Source: Ectocarpus siliculosus
Lineage: Eukaryota > Sar > Phaeophyceae > Ectocarpales > Ectocarpaceae
Reading direction: 5' to 3'
NCBI GenBank assembly: GCA_000310025.1
Contig: FN649733.1
Location: 1,704,979 to 1,768,978 of the forward strand
DNA: 64,000 nucleotides
Below the pieces are notes generated by a model. That model saw nothing but the letters and a program-made list of their open reading frames with translations, was not told the DNA's origin and did not search any database. Shown here piece after piece: positions 13,695-24,900 of the stretch. A program made the position numbers and the translations under genes. Every line of letters begins with the position of its first letter. Positions within the stretch are counted from its first letter, which is position 1.

Positions 13695-13860
13695 CCTGTC
13701 GGGTTGGGTTGGGTTGGGGATAGGGGTTGGGGTTGAGCGAGTTGGGTTGAGTTGCAGGTTGGGTTGGGTTGGGTTTTGGGTCGGTCAATCGATCGGTCGG
13801 TCGGGCGGTCGGTCGGGCGGTCGGTCGGGCGGTTCTAGTTCGATCGAGCGACCGGGCGGC
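13695..13860. repeat. GGTTG and CGGTCGGTCGGG low-complexity tracts
   Basis: Two short-period arrays sit side by side. The first is ggttggg/ggttgag repeats from about 13695. The second is a 12-nt period cggtcggtcggg array from about 13795 to 13833. The second reads as an RSVGRAVGRAV peptide in one frame, but this is a property of the repeat and not evidence of a gene. Confidence 0.7.
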
Positions 13861-14004
13861 CTTGCGCCGCCGTCGCCGATCGCGCCGCCGTTTCCCCATC
13901 GATCGTTGCCGTCGGTCGCTCTTGAAACAAAATAACCCCTTGTTTGTTGTGTCTGGCACACGCCACATGGATATATGTATGGATGAAGTCAATGGCGACG
14001 CGTA

Positions 14005-14788
14005 GATAAAGCAACAGGAAAAACCTAGCCGTGTACATGGCTGGAGCGGATGAGCTGCCCGCCTGAACGCGGCATCTCCAGCAAACGGATTATACAATGC
14101 CGGTGTTGGCGCATGCATACATGTACAAATAGAAGTCTACAGTATGCCACACATGAGATCACGTTTCCTTCTTCGCAATAATGAAACAACCTGGTAAGCA
14201 TCCAGTCAGTTTGCCAGAAGGGCTTGAGAAGGCACGTCCTGTTTGATGATTACCACCAGACGATAATTCTTCGGGTGTGCAACAACCACGGGGAGATGTC
14301 AATCTGTTGGTTGCGTGAATGTACAGTGTACAGGGATTTACATCCCATAGATTGCACCTGAAACTTGAAATTGAACGTCACATTATCGTCCAATGGTTGC
14401 TGTTTAGACTATATCTGTCTCCATTCTCTCTCTATTTGAATGCAGTTGCTGCATTATCTCTGCGGTTGTTGCGCACCCGAAGAAAAATCGTCGGATGGTC
14501 TTCATCGAATAAGACGTTGTGCCGTTCGCTGGATACCATCACTTGTTTGATATCTGGGAAGAAAACGTACCATCATGGCTGCCGTGTAGTGTTAGGAAAA
14601 ATAAGTACAATCACAGAGGTCGAGATAATAATACGTGTACTGCGTCAACACCGGCGCATTGGATAATCCATCTGCTGGTGATGCAGCGTCCAGGCGGGCA
14701 GGTCATCCGGCCCAGCTGCACGCTGGGATATTCCGGTAGCTAGATCTACGCTCGCTGATTTTTTTTACGGCAGAGAGAGGCGGCTTGT
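14005..14788. mobile_element. Foldback/TIR repeat family, copy 1
   Basis: About 70-bp inverted arms lie at 14040-14108 and 14646-14716. The left arm begins gctggagcggatgagctgcc; the reverse complement of the right begins gctgggccggatgacctgcc. The interior and both flanks, including gcagagagaggcggcttgtt at the right, recur at 27540-28262, so the repeat unit extends beyond the arms. No transposase frame is present, so it is probably a non-autonomous DNA element. Confidence 0.65.
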
Positions 14789-14851
14789 TGTGTGTGGTGC
14801 ACCCTACTGTGGTCCATGTAGTAGTTCTAGTAATAGATCTTCACTGGTAGC

Positions 14852-15018
14852 CACTTTGCTCCATGTGAAGGGTGGGCTACTTCGACCTTGGCAGGGTGGT
14901 GATATAGAATGGCGGACGAAATTTATGGTCACCCTGTTACCACTTTGCTCCATGTGCAGGGTGGGCTACTTCGACCTTGGCAGGGTGGTGACATAGAATG
15001 GCGGACCAATTTTATGGT
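14852..15018. repeat. Tandem duplication, 89-bp period
   Basis: The block starting cactttgctccatgtgaagg at 14852 is repeated at 14941 with few mismatches, and similarity fades after tttatggtc at about 15018. It adjoins the right end of the foldback repeat. Confidence 0.85.
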
Positions 15019-15139
15019 CCCACCTGGGCAAAAACACATCTCAGGGTATACCCTGTTACCCTCGTCGCATGGTCACAACCCTCGGGACAGACCCGAGAGG
15101 TTCCTCAAGGGGGCACCGTGCAAGGGGGGGCCCTGGCAA

Positions 15140-16500
15140 TGATAACTTCTGCGCAGGGTTAAGCCGAGGCTTCACTGAGCATTTATAATAGCTATATGAG
15201 CATTCAGTTTCTCGAGTTGTTTCGTATTCGGGGTTTGTTTGTTCATTCATAATGTTCCTCCTCGTGAATTCAAGCATCGTCAACAATCCTTACGTCCGGG
15301 CAAGCAGCTCCACAAAGCTGTAGACCGGACTCCGGCTCATGTTGACTCTCACAATACATGAAGAAACCCACCGGGCGGGGGCTTCTGTGCGACAAAAGAA
15401 GACGAGAAATTACATCGCCATCAACAACACTGGACAAGATCATTTCGCGCGACGCATTCAGCTAGACTACTGTCGTTTTAGAAGGCGAAGTAGAGAATCA
15501 CTTGGTACCCCCCCCCCAAAAAAACGCTCTACGCGGACTGGGTCCCAATTCCAAGAGGTCACCCACAACTAACGACGAAGCCAACACTACAACCTGCCAC
15601 ACAGGCTGTGAGTTATCTCCACACCAACTACACCCTTGCCAACGCACACATATCTCTGACCTGCACAAGACTTGCTTGAGAAAAAAAAACGCACGCTCGA
15701 CAGACCAAAATAGAAAGCCTCTCTCAGCCCGCTAACAGCTTAGCGAGAGACCCAGCCATGAAAACCTATATCCCAACAATAACGAATCCTATGCGAGGAT
15801 CATTTGGTGCCCCAAGATACGATGCAACCCCGTGAACACACGATCTGACAAGGTCAGAGCGAAACACGCAATCAAGAGGAGGAACCGCCCGCCCCCCCAG
15901 GCGTATGAGCCAAAACACTGCCACAGGTTGTGACGAGAACAGAGGGAAAAAAACTTTCCCACATGAGCTACACATGCTACAAAGCAACCGGCGATTATGA
16001 GCTCCCCATCCACACCGCAACCCGCCCCCCGTTATCACACGGATAAGCGAACAACCTCGTGGTGCACACCATGAGTGCAGGATACCCAAAGAGTATACGC
16101 GACAAGCCGGATCCTCACGCATTTCAGCCGAAAAAGCCGATGAAACAACAAGCCAATCTAGAATGCTCTACCAAGCCTATACAGACTAGTGGACCTCCGG
16201 AGCCCCCCTCTGTGTATGTGAAAGGGCGACAGAACAAGTCCAAACTAAACTTTGCGAACAGCTCGTGCCCCGCTAAGAACCTAAGACGCCAAGACGCGAG
16301 GTATAGGACATCTTGGGACGAATCATGCCAAGAGCACACCAACACAACTTATTCTAACCCGTCACACGTGTCGCGAATCTCCATATGCAGGACCGTGTGT
16401 AAAGGGCAGACAGAAATCTTGAGAAAACAAAACAAGTGCGAGGTTCGTCGTCCTGAAAGGCGACCCAGGGAGGCAGGTCCATCCCCACCGAATGCCGAAG
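15140..16500. other. A/C-rich stretch, no supported gene on the plus strand
   Basis: Composition shifts to A and C on the plus strand between about 15330 and 16450. One plus frame (16059-16703) is open, but its second half is antisense to the terminal exon of the minus-strand gene at 16528. No protein family or splice chain was recognised. Confidence 0.4.
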
Positions 16501-16527
16501 GCGAGGACGGCGTGGGAGAACCTGAGC

Positions 16528-19178
16528 TCAGTTCATGTCGGCAAGGAAGTCCTCGAGCTCCTCGCCATCCAGCTCGATGCTGTCGCCCCGGGGGAGGGTG
16601 TCTGCGACCACGAGGCGGCCCTCCGTGTCGGACGATGCTCCGGCAGCGCCCTCTGCAGAGATATTTACAAGACCGGGAGGAAAGTCGGATGGGACCATTT
16701 TGACGGGGCAGGAATACTTGTGGTATGTGAGGCATCGCACGCAGTGTTGACGAACCTGTACATATCTTAAGCGAGGTATGGCGGGTGGAGGAAATCGTGC
16801 GTTAACTCTCTGCGTGTTTCGTGTTCCACCTATTTTCCGTATCTATAGTTCCACCTAACTTAGCAAGTTGAAGGGACAGACGCCCACAACGCGCGCTATC
16901 AAACATCGACGTCGATGGGAATGTTGTTGAGAGCTGTGAGCAAGCGGACTTTTTCGCGGAGGCCTGCAACAAACATTTTGTTGCACCTGAGGTGACGGCG
17001 TACGGGTACAGGAACTTGACGATCTTGGGGTTGTCGTAATCCCAGTGGGAGAGCGTCCGGAGGGCGTGCCCGTGGCGGCGGGGTCCCGTGATGTAGTGGA
17101 AGAGCTGGCGCCACATGCTGGCAAATTAAAACATGAGTACACGGGTGGTCGGATAGGGCGACAGGCGAGACGCTGGCGAGGAACGTCTGAAAGCCACAAA
17201 GAAGTGTGAACACTTAGATAGGACAATGCCCTGGGCTTGGTCAAGCTAGAAATAAAGTTGGTCTGAAGTATCGGTGCGTCGACTACATGTACGTACCGGA
17301 GCAGGCAGCTAACTCTTTATGGTGGGAGGACTAAAATAAGACAACACAAGTACGAGTATTTATTATTTATCGCAACACAACATCAGCAAAAATGTTCACC
17401 TCTCCTGGAAGGCTCGCGCTTGACGGTCAGGGAATCTCCCGTTGATCAGCCTCGACCAAGACCGCATCTGCCTGGTGGCCCTGCACGTCGCCGACTCGTG
17501 CGTGCCGATCTTGGACACACGCAGAAAATCCATATCGCGGACCGCGTGGAGGAGCATTGGTGTCGCAAACTGCATGCAAATAGGGTCAGCACACAAGTGG
17601 GTCAGCAAGTGAGCCAATCTACGTGGAAGTACTTTTACCCACAGATCCACGAAGGGCCTTGTTCGCCGTGTCCTTGTCCGACGGAACGGGAGGCTGCCCT
17701 TGCATCATGGGCACCTGGGTTTCGGGGGGTGCAAGTACGCGAACACGGAGGGTGGGAGAGGTGGCAAGAGACACACGCGCGATACGGTCGTCAAGTTCAG
17801 CGCTGCAAGTCTGCAAGTGAACCCTGTGGGTTACAGGTGCTTCTGTTGTGTTGGTGCCGTCGCTATGGTTGAACGGTGCGGATCTAAGATGTGAAAAACA
17901 CACTCGGCAAGGTCCAAGGTGTTGGTAAACCGGTTTTGGCTACGATAAGAGAGGTGAAGCTGTAAACCAAGCCATATGGAAACACATACCTAAATATCCT
18001 GTTGGAATAAAACACTGAGACAACGGTAGAAGAACGATAAAAAAAAAAATGCCACGGGGGCGAATAGTACCCGCGGTGTTGTCTGTTCTCTGCTGTAATG
18101 CACCTGCCATAGCACCCTAGAAGCAACACCAACAGCAAACCACCTACTATTATACGACAAATCGGCAACCGCACACACGAAAATTCTCTCATAATGGAAC
18201 GCCTGGGTTTGTGTGTGAATGCCCCTATCGGTAGGACAATTTTGACATCAATGAAGAACATCCCGCTGGGGCTCGCACAAGAAACAAGGGTGGGGGGGTA
18301 CGAAAAAAACTATGGTCATCCGGGCCTACGACAATGTATTTTTGGTACCCCGGCGGTATTTTTCTTTTCTTTTTTGGGGGGAAGGGGGGGTTGCACGGAG
18401 GGGGGCTACGACAAAGGATATTACGGTATCGTACAAAACAACGATCACTTACCAGCTGCGGGTTGACCGCTGTGAGAAGGCGTGAGAGCAGACCTGACCT
18501 AGCCACCACGTTCACATGAGCGATCAGAAGGCGGTCGTAAAGCTCATCCCCGGTCATTCCAGAGTTGATCTGCTTACGGTGAAGTGCCGGAGGCGCCGGT
18601 GGAGGCAGCACGGTGCACGACCGAGGCAGCTCCGCCGCGTGAAGAGGCGCACCGGCAAGACCACCCGCGCGTGGGCCGAAGAGGTGCTGGCGGCATCGCG
18701 TCCGCCGCCCGTCACAGAGCTGCGCACGACCGAGGCAGCTCCGCCGCTTGAAGAGGCACCGGAACGACCGTCCGCCTGGGTCGAAGAGGTGCTGGCGGCA
18801 TCGCGTCCGCCGCCCGTCACAGAGCTGCGCACAACCGAGGCAGCTCCGCCGCTTGAAGAGGCACCGGAACGACCGTCCGCCTGGGTCGAAGAGGTGCTGG
18901 CGGCATCGCGGCGGCTGGAGGACTGCCCTGCATGCCCGCCGCCCCTGGAAGGCAGGCGGACCGAGCGGGCGTCGTTGCCGCGCATCGCCGCCGGGAGCGG
19001 CCGCGGCGCGAGAAGGTCCACGCTGCCTGCGTCAGACCCCTCACCGCCGTTGTCGTCGTTGTCGAACCGGTTGGGGTCGACGGTCAGCTCTTCGTCCGTG
19101 GAGTCGTTGCCGGGGTCGCTCTCCGGGTCGTACTCTGAACCGAACTCTTGCATGGGTTGGACGGCATCGTCCGAGTCC
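16528..19178 (-). CDS. Hypothetical multi-exon protein with Ser/Gly-rich repeats
   Basis: Minus-strand exons by eye: 19178 to about 18590 (acidic and Ser-rich, 35-residue repeats), 18569-18453, 17810-17643, 17569-17400, 17117-16987, 16963-16905 and 16755-16528 (TGA). From 18569 onward the phases join consistently and the donors include GTAAGT and GTGGGT. Sequence hallmarks are DELYDRLLIAHVNVVARSGL, LLHAVRDMDFLRVSKIGTHE, MWRQLFHYITG, LREKVRLLTALNNIPIDVD and the acidic end EELEDFLADMN. The last exon starts with a small cluster of His and Cys (HCVRC then YHKYSC), possibly metal-binding. I do not recognise the family. Two points are weak. The first exon and 18569 are not in one frame, because the last repeat copy is shifted. 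The intron 16986-16964 would be only 23 nt. The true start is not identified. Confidence 0.5.
18678..18960 (-). repeat. 105-bp tandem repeats encoding 35-residue units
   Basis: gaagaggtgctggcggcatc recurs on the plus strand at 18678, 18783 and 18888, an exact 105-bp period. On the minus strand the units read as Ser/Gly/Ala-rich segments containing RDAASTSSTQADGRSG and GGAASVVRSSVTGG. The copy nearest 18640 differs by an indel of about 2 nt that breaks the frame. Confidence 0.85.
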
Positions 19179-19179
19179 T

Positions 19180-21226
19180 GCATCCACGGGGCGACAGAGG
19201 TCGGGAACGGCGGAGGGTGCAAAAATGCATGAGTTGGTCGGATAGAGTGTGGTATGCTGTGGGCGGGAACTTTGCCGGCGCTATGTATTTGAACAAATGA
19301 ACCATCTCGGGCCAACCATGACGATCTACACCCAGAATGTGAGATACGGCCCACCCCAAATTTGAAACTCTTGCATAAACAAAGAAGTCATATGGCGTGG
19401 AAAAGAACCCCATACTCCGACGACGCCAAAGAAGAGACCACACGCGCGCGCCCGTCGAGGCGCGTGGATAGTCCTTTTTGCCAAGCAGGAAATTGCGCAT
19501 TTTTTGTCCGAGATTTTTCGTTGCTGTAGGAAACGGCCTTATAGGCATAGGGAGAAAGCAATGGACTCGCATGCATCTGTGCAAGATATGAACTTGTTGG
19601 GTGACCATCGAATCGGAGATACAACCGGGGGCCAACATCGACCATGTCCTCTTGCGAACACCGTGGGAAGCAAGAAACCAAACTCCTGAGTGGAAGCCCT
19701 GCGTCCCTGTAAAATGCATGGTTTATGTATTGCAATTCCTATGTGGACGCCGTGGAATACTGTATCCAATACCATTCGACTGCCGGGAGCGACAAGAAAA
19801 GAGGGAACATGGCCGTATCGATCGGATTGGATGCTAGTATTGCGGGAACACAGAATATATGGATGTGTGTCGAGGTTGCTGTTCTGTTCTCCCCCCGGGT
19901 TATATCATCACCCGGGGTATTCAATGACAGGAAAAATACGACCTCCCCCCCTGTTTGTACGTACTCCGGGCGCGCAATTCAGATGCAAATTCATCCCCTC
20001 CCCGGGGAGCGGCACCGTTGATTTCCGATTTGCAAAGCATCAAGTGCATGTTGCCGGATTCTCCGGCTGAAGGGACGCCAATCAATGTCGTAACTTTGAA
20101 TGTTCTAACTCTTTCACTCGCGCTCGGACAACCCCACGGAGCACCGACGGGGATTCTATCCACCTTACATGTGGGTGTGCATGCATTCTTGTGTGTGGTG
20201 TGCACGTATTACCTGTCACCGCTGTTCAGGCGTTACAGGACGTACTTAACTTCACGAGAGGTAGGCAACCGTCCTTCACACGGACGAAAGAGGGAGTGCT
20301 CCACACAGAGCAGCTCCAACAGCAAGGAGGGGCCCCGTGACACATCACGGTGCCCCCTACCAAACGGCAATCTTACCAATCTGCGTGACACCAAATCATA
20401 CAGCACGTGTATCCAACACCAATGTTCGCAGACTCTCGAACAGGTCTCGCTACAATTACAATCCTCTCTCCTCAACCATCAATTCATTCGTGAGCTCCTC
20501 GCTAGAACTCGTCACACATGTTACGTCGTTCTACCAAACGTCACTCATCACACCGCATGTGCGTATCATTGCATACAGCAATCATACAGCTGCATCTATT
20601 CTACTACACACATCCTACAGCAGCAGTAATGCGCTGTATTTCAACACGCCCCCATGATGGATGCAATGTTATACGTGCACTTCAACAACCCCAGTGTTGT
20701 TCTAAATCTACTGCACAAATCCTGCAAGTCTTTTACGCACCTACTTCAATTCAGTACTCGTACATTACACACGCCCCCATAATTTGTATAATGGTACGCG
20801 CGTTACTCATGCTTCAACAACAACAGTTGTTGTGCCTGTTCAGCTGCTATCCTGCTCCAAAAAATATTCGCCCTTATTTTCTACTTCGTATCTTCTTATT
20901 CGCTCTCCCCGCATTCAGTGAACAAAGATCAGGATTTCGTCCCCAAGTTTGCTCAACACAAAAAACTGCGTTTAACCGTTTCTACAATCATTAATAGTGA
21001 AATAAATACATTGACTACAGTTGAATGACCATAGTAAACCTTTCCTTCGTCGCATACAAATACTACTACTGCACCTCAACGCTCTTAGCACGTACGTAAA
21101 CACATGCCGCTATCACAGCATTTCTCTTTCATCTGGCCAATTATTTTACCTTACCAGAATCACACCTACCTGAACCTCATACGAAGTATCACATACACCT
21201 ATTCGTAAAGCCGTTCATTTTTCTAT
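19180..21226. other. Intergenic A/C-rich DNA between the hypothetical gene and the LTR element
   Basis: Frames on both strands (19084-19719 minus, 19955-20629 plus) are open but unrecognised and lack splice-consistent partners. From 20380 to 21200 the plus strand is A/C-rich and poor in G, unlike the exons of this window. I see no supportable gene. Confidence 0.4.
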
Positions 21227-21230
21227 CTAT

Positions 21231-21528
21231 TTTAAAGGAGGGGAAGCCGTGGGTGGTAGCTTGCTCCTAGAGATAGATGAAGGTAGGTTCTGTCGTTGAC
21301 ACGCTTGTCCACGATCACGTAGAGATGAGAAAGTTGCTTGTTATTGCTGAGAGACGATCAGCAAGGGTCTGAGGTGAAGTGGGGATCCAACTTCACCTCA
21401 GGGGGGTACGCAGACTAGACAAAATCCTAAGAGGGTAGGTGTCTGAAGGGTATACCTCCTGAGACCGACCCACATCCTATCAACAATAAGATGTACCCTA
21501 TTTAAGCTAGCAGCCACACTCCTTAACA
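21231..21528 (-). repeat. 3' LTR of the gag-only element
   Basis: Same 298 bp as the other LTR, including the central hairpin at about 21370-21401. It follows a purine tract at 21541-21529 (minus) and is bordered outside by the CTAT target duplication. Confidence 0.85.
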
Positions 21529-21541
21529 CTAGCCCACCCTG
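21529..21541 (-). promoter_or_regulatory. Candidate polypurine tract
   Basis: The minus strand reads CAGGGTGGGCTAG directly against the 3' LTR, the expected position for priming of plus-strand DNA synthesis. Confidence 0.5.
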
Positions 21542-21931
21542 AATATCATATATGCAGATTCTATACTCAAATCAATGCTCAACTCCTAAAAGCTACAACG
21601 AAGATTTTAGCTGACGATTGATGCTCATGAATCGAAGATATGACTCTTCACAAAACATCCAAAAAGGAGGGTGAGTTGTAGAAACATCCCGAATCAACCC
21701 CCACACCATCATTGAGACGAAAGATGGATGCGAACGGCCACAAGACAACACATCGACATCTCAATGACAACGCTCCTATCAATGAAGGGATAAGGCCAAG
21801 AAAAATATGTAGTGCTGCACAGCACGCTATCCGCAACAGACGACGGCAAGAGAAATAAAGTCAAACCTAAACGCCACACACCACTCTTTTACGCGCACCC
21901 GCGCGTATAACAATGGGAGGAATGAGGGCGA

Positions 21932-24900
21932 CTACCCGAGAGAGCCCCAAAATACTGCAACAAAACTCAAAACCCAAGGTTCCTTGCGCAGATGGTTTTC
22001 TACCTGTTGGAAAGTGGCATCAAGAAATTCCAGCGTGGCACGGTTGGTGGTTTGACCTTCAACGACAGCAGCACGAACACGTTTGCGCAACAACGGAAGC
22101 CATCCTGCGACCCAGGTGGAGGAAGCGAAAGTCTGCTTGCGTTTGACGTCGCTTTTGTTGAGGATCTCGGTGACCACGCCCTTGCAGCTAGACGCGAAAC
22201 GAGCAAATTCATCAGGATCAGAACCAAGGGGCAAGCGTGTGACACTATCAAGTTGTTCCGGCTTCAGCTTGTCCATCTTGTCTTGAATGCGGATGGTGTC
22301 GGCCTCCGCTGCAGCGGCGTCCGCAGCGTCCAAAGCCTCCTGCCTCGTCCTCGCCCCCGTGGAAGACAAAGGCAAGCTAGCATCATCCTGAGGCAACGGC
22401 GATGTCGCGTTGGCCGGTGACGCCATGACGTGGCCGGTCGCCGGGCGAGGATCGATCAGGATAGACGTACGCGGGAGGGGGGGGGGCACCACCAAAGGCT
22501 GTTGTAGCAGAGCAGGGGCGGTCGACGCTGATGACACCACCAAAGGCTGTTGCGGCAGAGCTGGGGCGGTCGACGCTGATGACACCACCAAAGGCTGTTG
22601 CGGCAGAGCTGGGGCGGCCGGCGCTGATGACGATGACACTGCCGTGGTCCTGGCAGCTGCCTCATCGTGAACCTCGTACCCTGAACGAACTCCCGAGGAA
22701 CTCGAAGCGTGGTCTTGCAATGGTGCCAAATGCGCCCGTGACGAAAAGGGAGGGGCAGAAGGTGGCATGCTAGGGGCGTTCGAGGGCACAGAAGGTGGTA
22801 CATTCGAGTCGGCAGCAGCATCCACAACTTGGCCAGGCGTTTGCGCGCGCAGGAGAGTGAGCACTTGTTCCAACAGCATTTCAGTACGGGAAGCCGAAGT
22901 CGAGGCGTGTGATGCAGCATTGCGTGGTGAACCAACCCGTTCGTCCAAAAGCAAGGAAGATGTGGGCTGATCTACCACGGTGTGTGTAGGGGCATGGCTT
23001 TTAACCGCGGCGGAATGTTCACGAAGTTGCATGTTGGCAAGTTTGAACGCCAAAGTAGACACGGGCGGTGGTCCTACATCAGCGGGGGGGGGCAAAACCG
23101 GTGGCGAAGAACAGAGTGAACCATCTTCTGAGGCAGTCTTACGTTCCCCCAACAGCCCAGAACTACGAAAATCACACCGATCATACTGCACTTGCCTGCG
23201 ACCCCGACCTGACTTCCGCCGCCCTTTGCCCCCTCGACCGCTGTCCGAGCTGGTCGCCCTGCTGTTGCCCCCGCTCCTCGTCGGGCTCCGGCTGCGGCTA
23301 CGCCTACGCGAAGGCGTGTTGCTCCCGCGGCGGTCGCTGCTCCGGCTGCGACCACGCCGAGACGAAGGTGCGTGACGTGGCTGGCGGTCGGTGCTCCGGC
23401 TCCGGCTCCGGCTCTCGCGGTGTCGACGCTTGGACGAAGATTCCGCGTACCCCCGCCCGCCATCTTCAACACCCGGCCCTCGCGAAGTGCGCTCGGCCGT
23501 CCCGCTCTTGGCCGTGGGGGCTTGATCACCCCAACGGCTCCTCCGGCTGGCGGAGGCAGGAGCCGCCGACAGACTGTAGTCCTTGGTCCCTCCGGAACCA
23601 TGCGCACGGCGTGCAGAATCCTGCTGTGGGAGCTGCAGATCATGCTGAAAATCGTCGTTGGTTGCCGTACGAGCGAGCGGCAACCGAATGCCCCCGTTGT
23701 GCACCACCACCGCGGTTCCCTGGGGACCCTCGGTGAAGGAAGCCCTACGGAGAGCAGACACTAACAGAAACACACTCTGTCGTATGGACGGTTCTAACTG
23801 GTCGAGGAACGGACTCGATACAAGATGTGCAAAACCAAGGTCTGTATAAGAGTCAGGACAGCGGTCACGCACGATGTGTTGGAGGCCAGCCCACGCAAAA
23901 AGGGCACTAGTTCGGTCAGCATCATGGAAGGTGATCACATCTGTGGGCGTGGAAAGGGGGCGGGACAGAAACGCTGTGTCTTCTGCGTGAAACCTGTACT
24001 CCTCGGCTTCGTCGTCTGACGCGCCGTCGGCATCCCCGGCCGGCCCACCCAGCGTCACAGAAAACTGGGGAGCAGCAGCCACTTCCGGTGCCGCCTGGGG
24101 CGTGGGAGGGGGCACGACACGACGACGGACGGGTCGCGAAAGCAAAGTTGAAGTTTGCGGCCGGCGCCCGAGGTCCTCCAGCCGTGATCGGAGCGCCCCT
24201 TGCTTCGCCCTAGCAGCCCGGACATACTCCTCGCGCGCCGCTAGTTCCGCTTTCTTCTGTGCAGCAGCCCGAGCAGCCTCGCGCTCCTCCTCCTGCTTCC
24301 TCGCAGCCTCCGCCAGAGCAGCCTCACGCTCCTCCTCCTGCCTCCTCGCAGCTTCCGCCAGAGCAGCCTCACGCTCCTTCGCCTGCTTCCTCGCAGCCTC
24401 CGCCAGAGCAGCCTGACGCTCCTCCTCCTGCTTCCTCGCATCATCCGCCAGAGCAGCCTCACGCTCCTCCAGCAGCTTCCGCTCTTCCGCCGCCGCTACC
24501 TCGCTAGCCAGACCGCGGTGCCACATCTCGGTCAATTCTTGAAAGGCGGCGAACTCATCTTGCGACAAGTGCATCACCATGTCTTCCTGCGGGAGCGAGA
24601 AAGGGCGAGCGCAAATGGGGGAACCAGGAGACAAACGAGCTGCCCTGACCACGTCGCGCAGGGAGATCCGTCCAGCGGTGTACGCTTGTTCCAGGTCCGC
24701 CGGATCCGCCGTGGCGATGTTGTACCTCAGGTCATCAGCTGCGGACGCGCCTGGAGTGGACTCGCTCTCGTCGCCCGTCCCGGCCCCGGCAAGCAGCTCC
24801 GCGGTGGACGGCTCGCCCTCAGCCTCGTAATCGAGGATTTCCTCATTGCCGTCCATCAATTCCACATATCCGCTGGACATGGTGTTCTCTTTTTTCAAAA

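Noticed and set aside
13695-13795. Telomere-like GGTTGGG repeats
   Set aside because: Not the TTTAGGG-type repeat, irregular, and flanked by unrelated low-complexity sequence.
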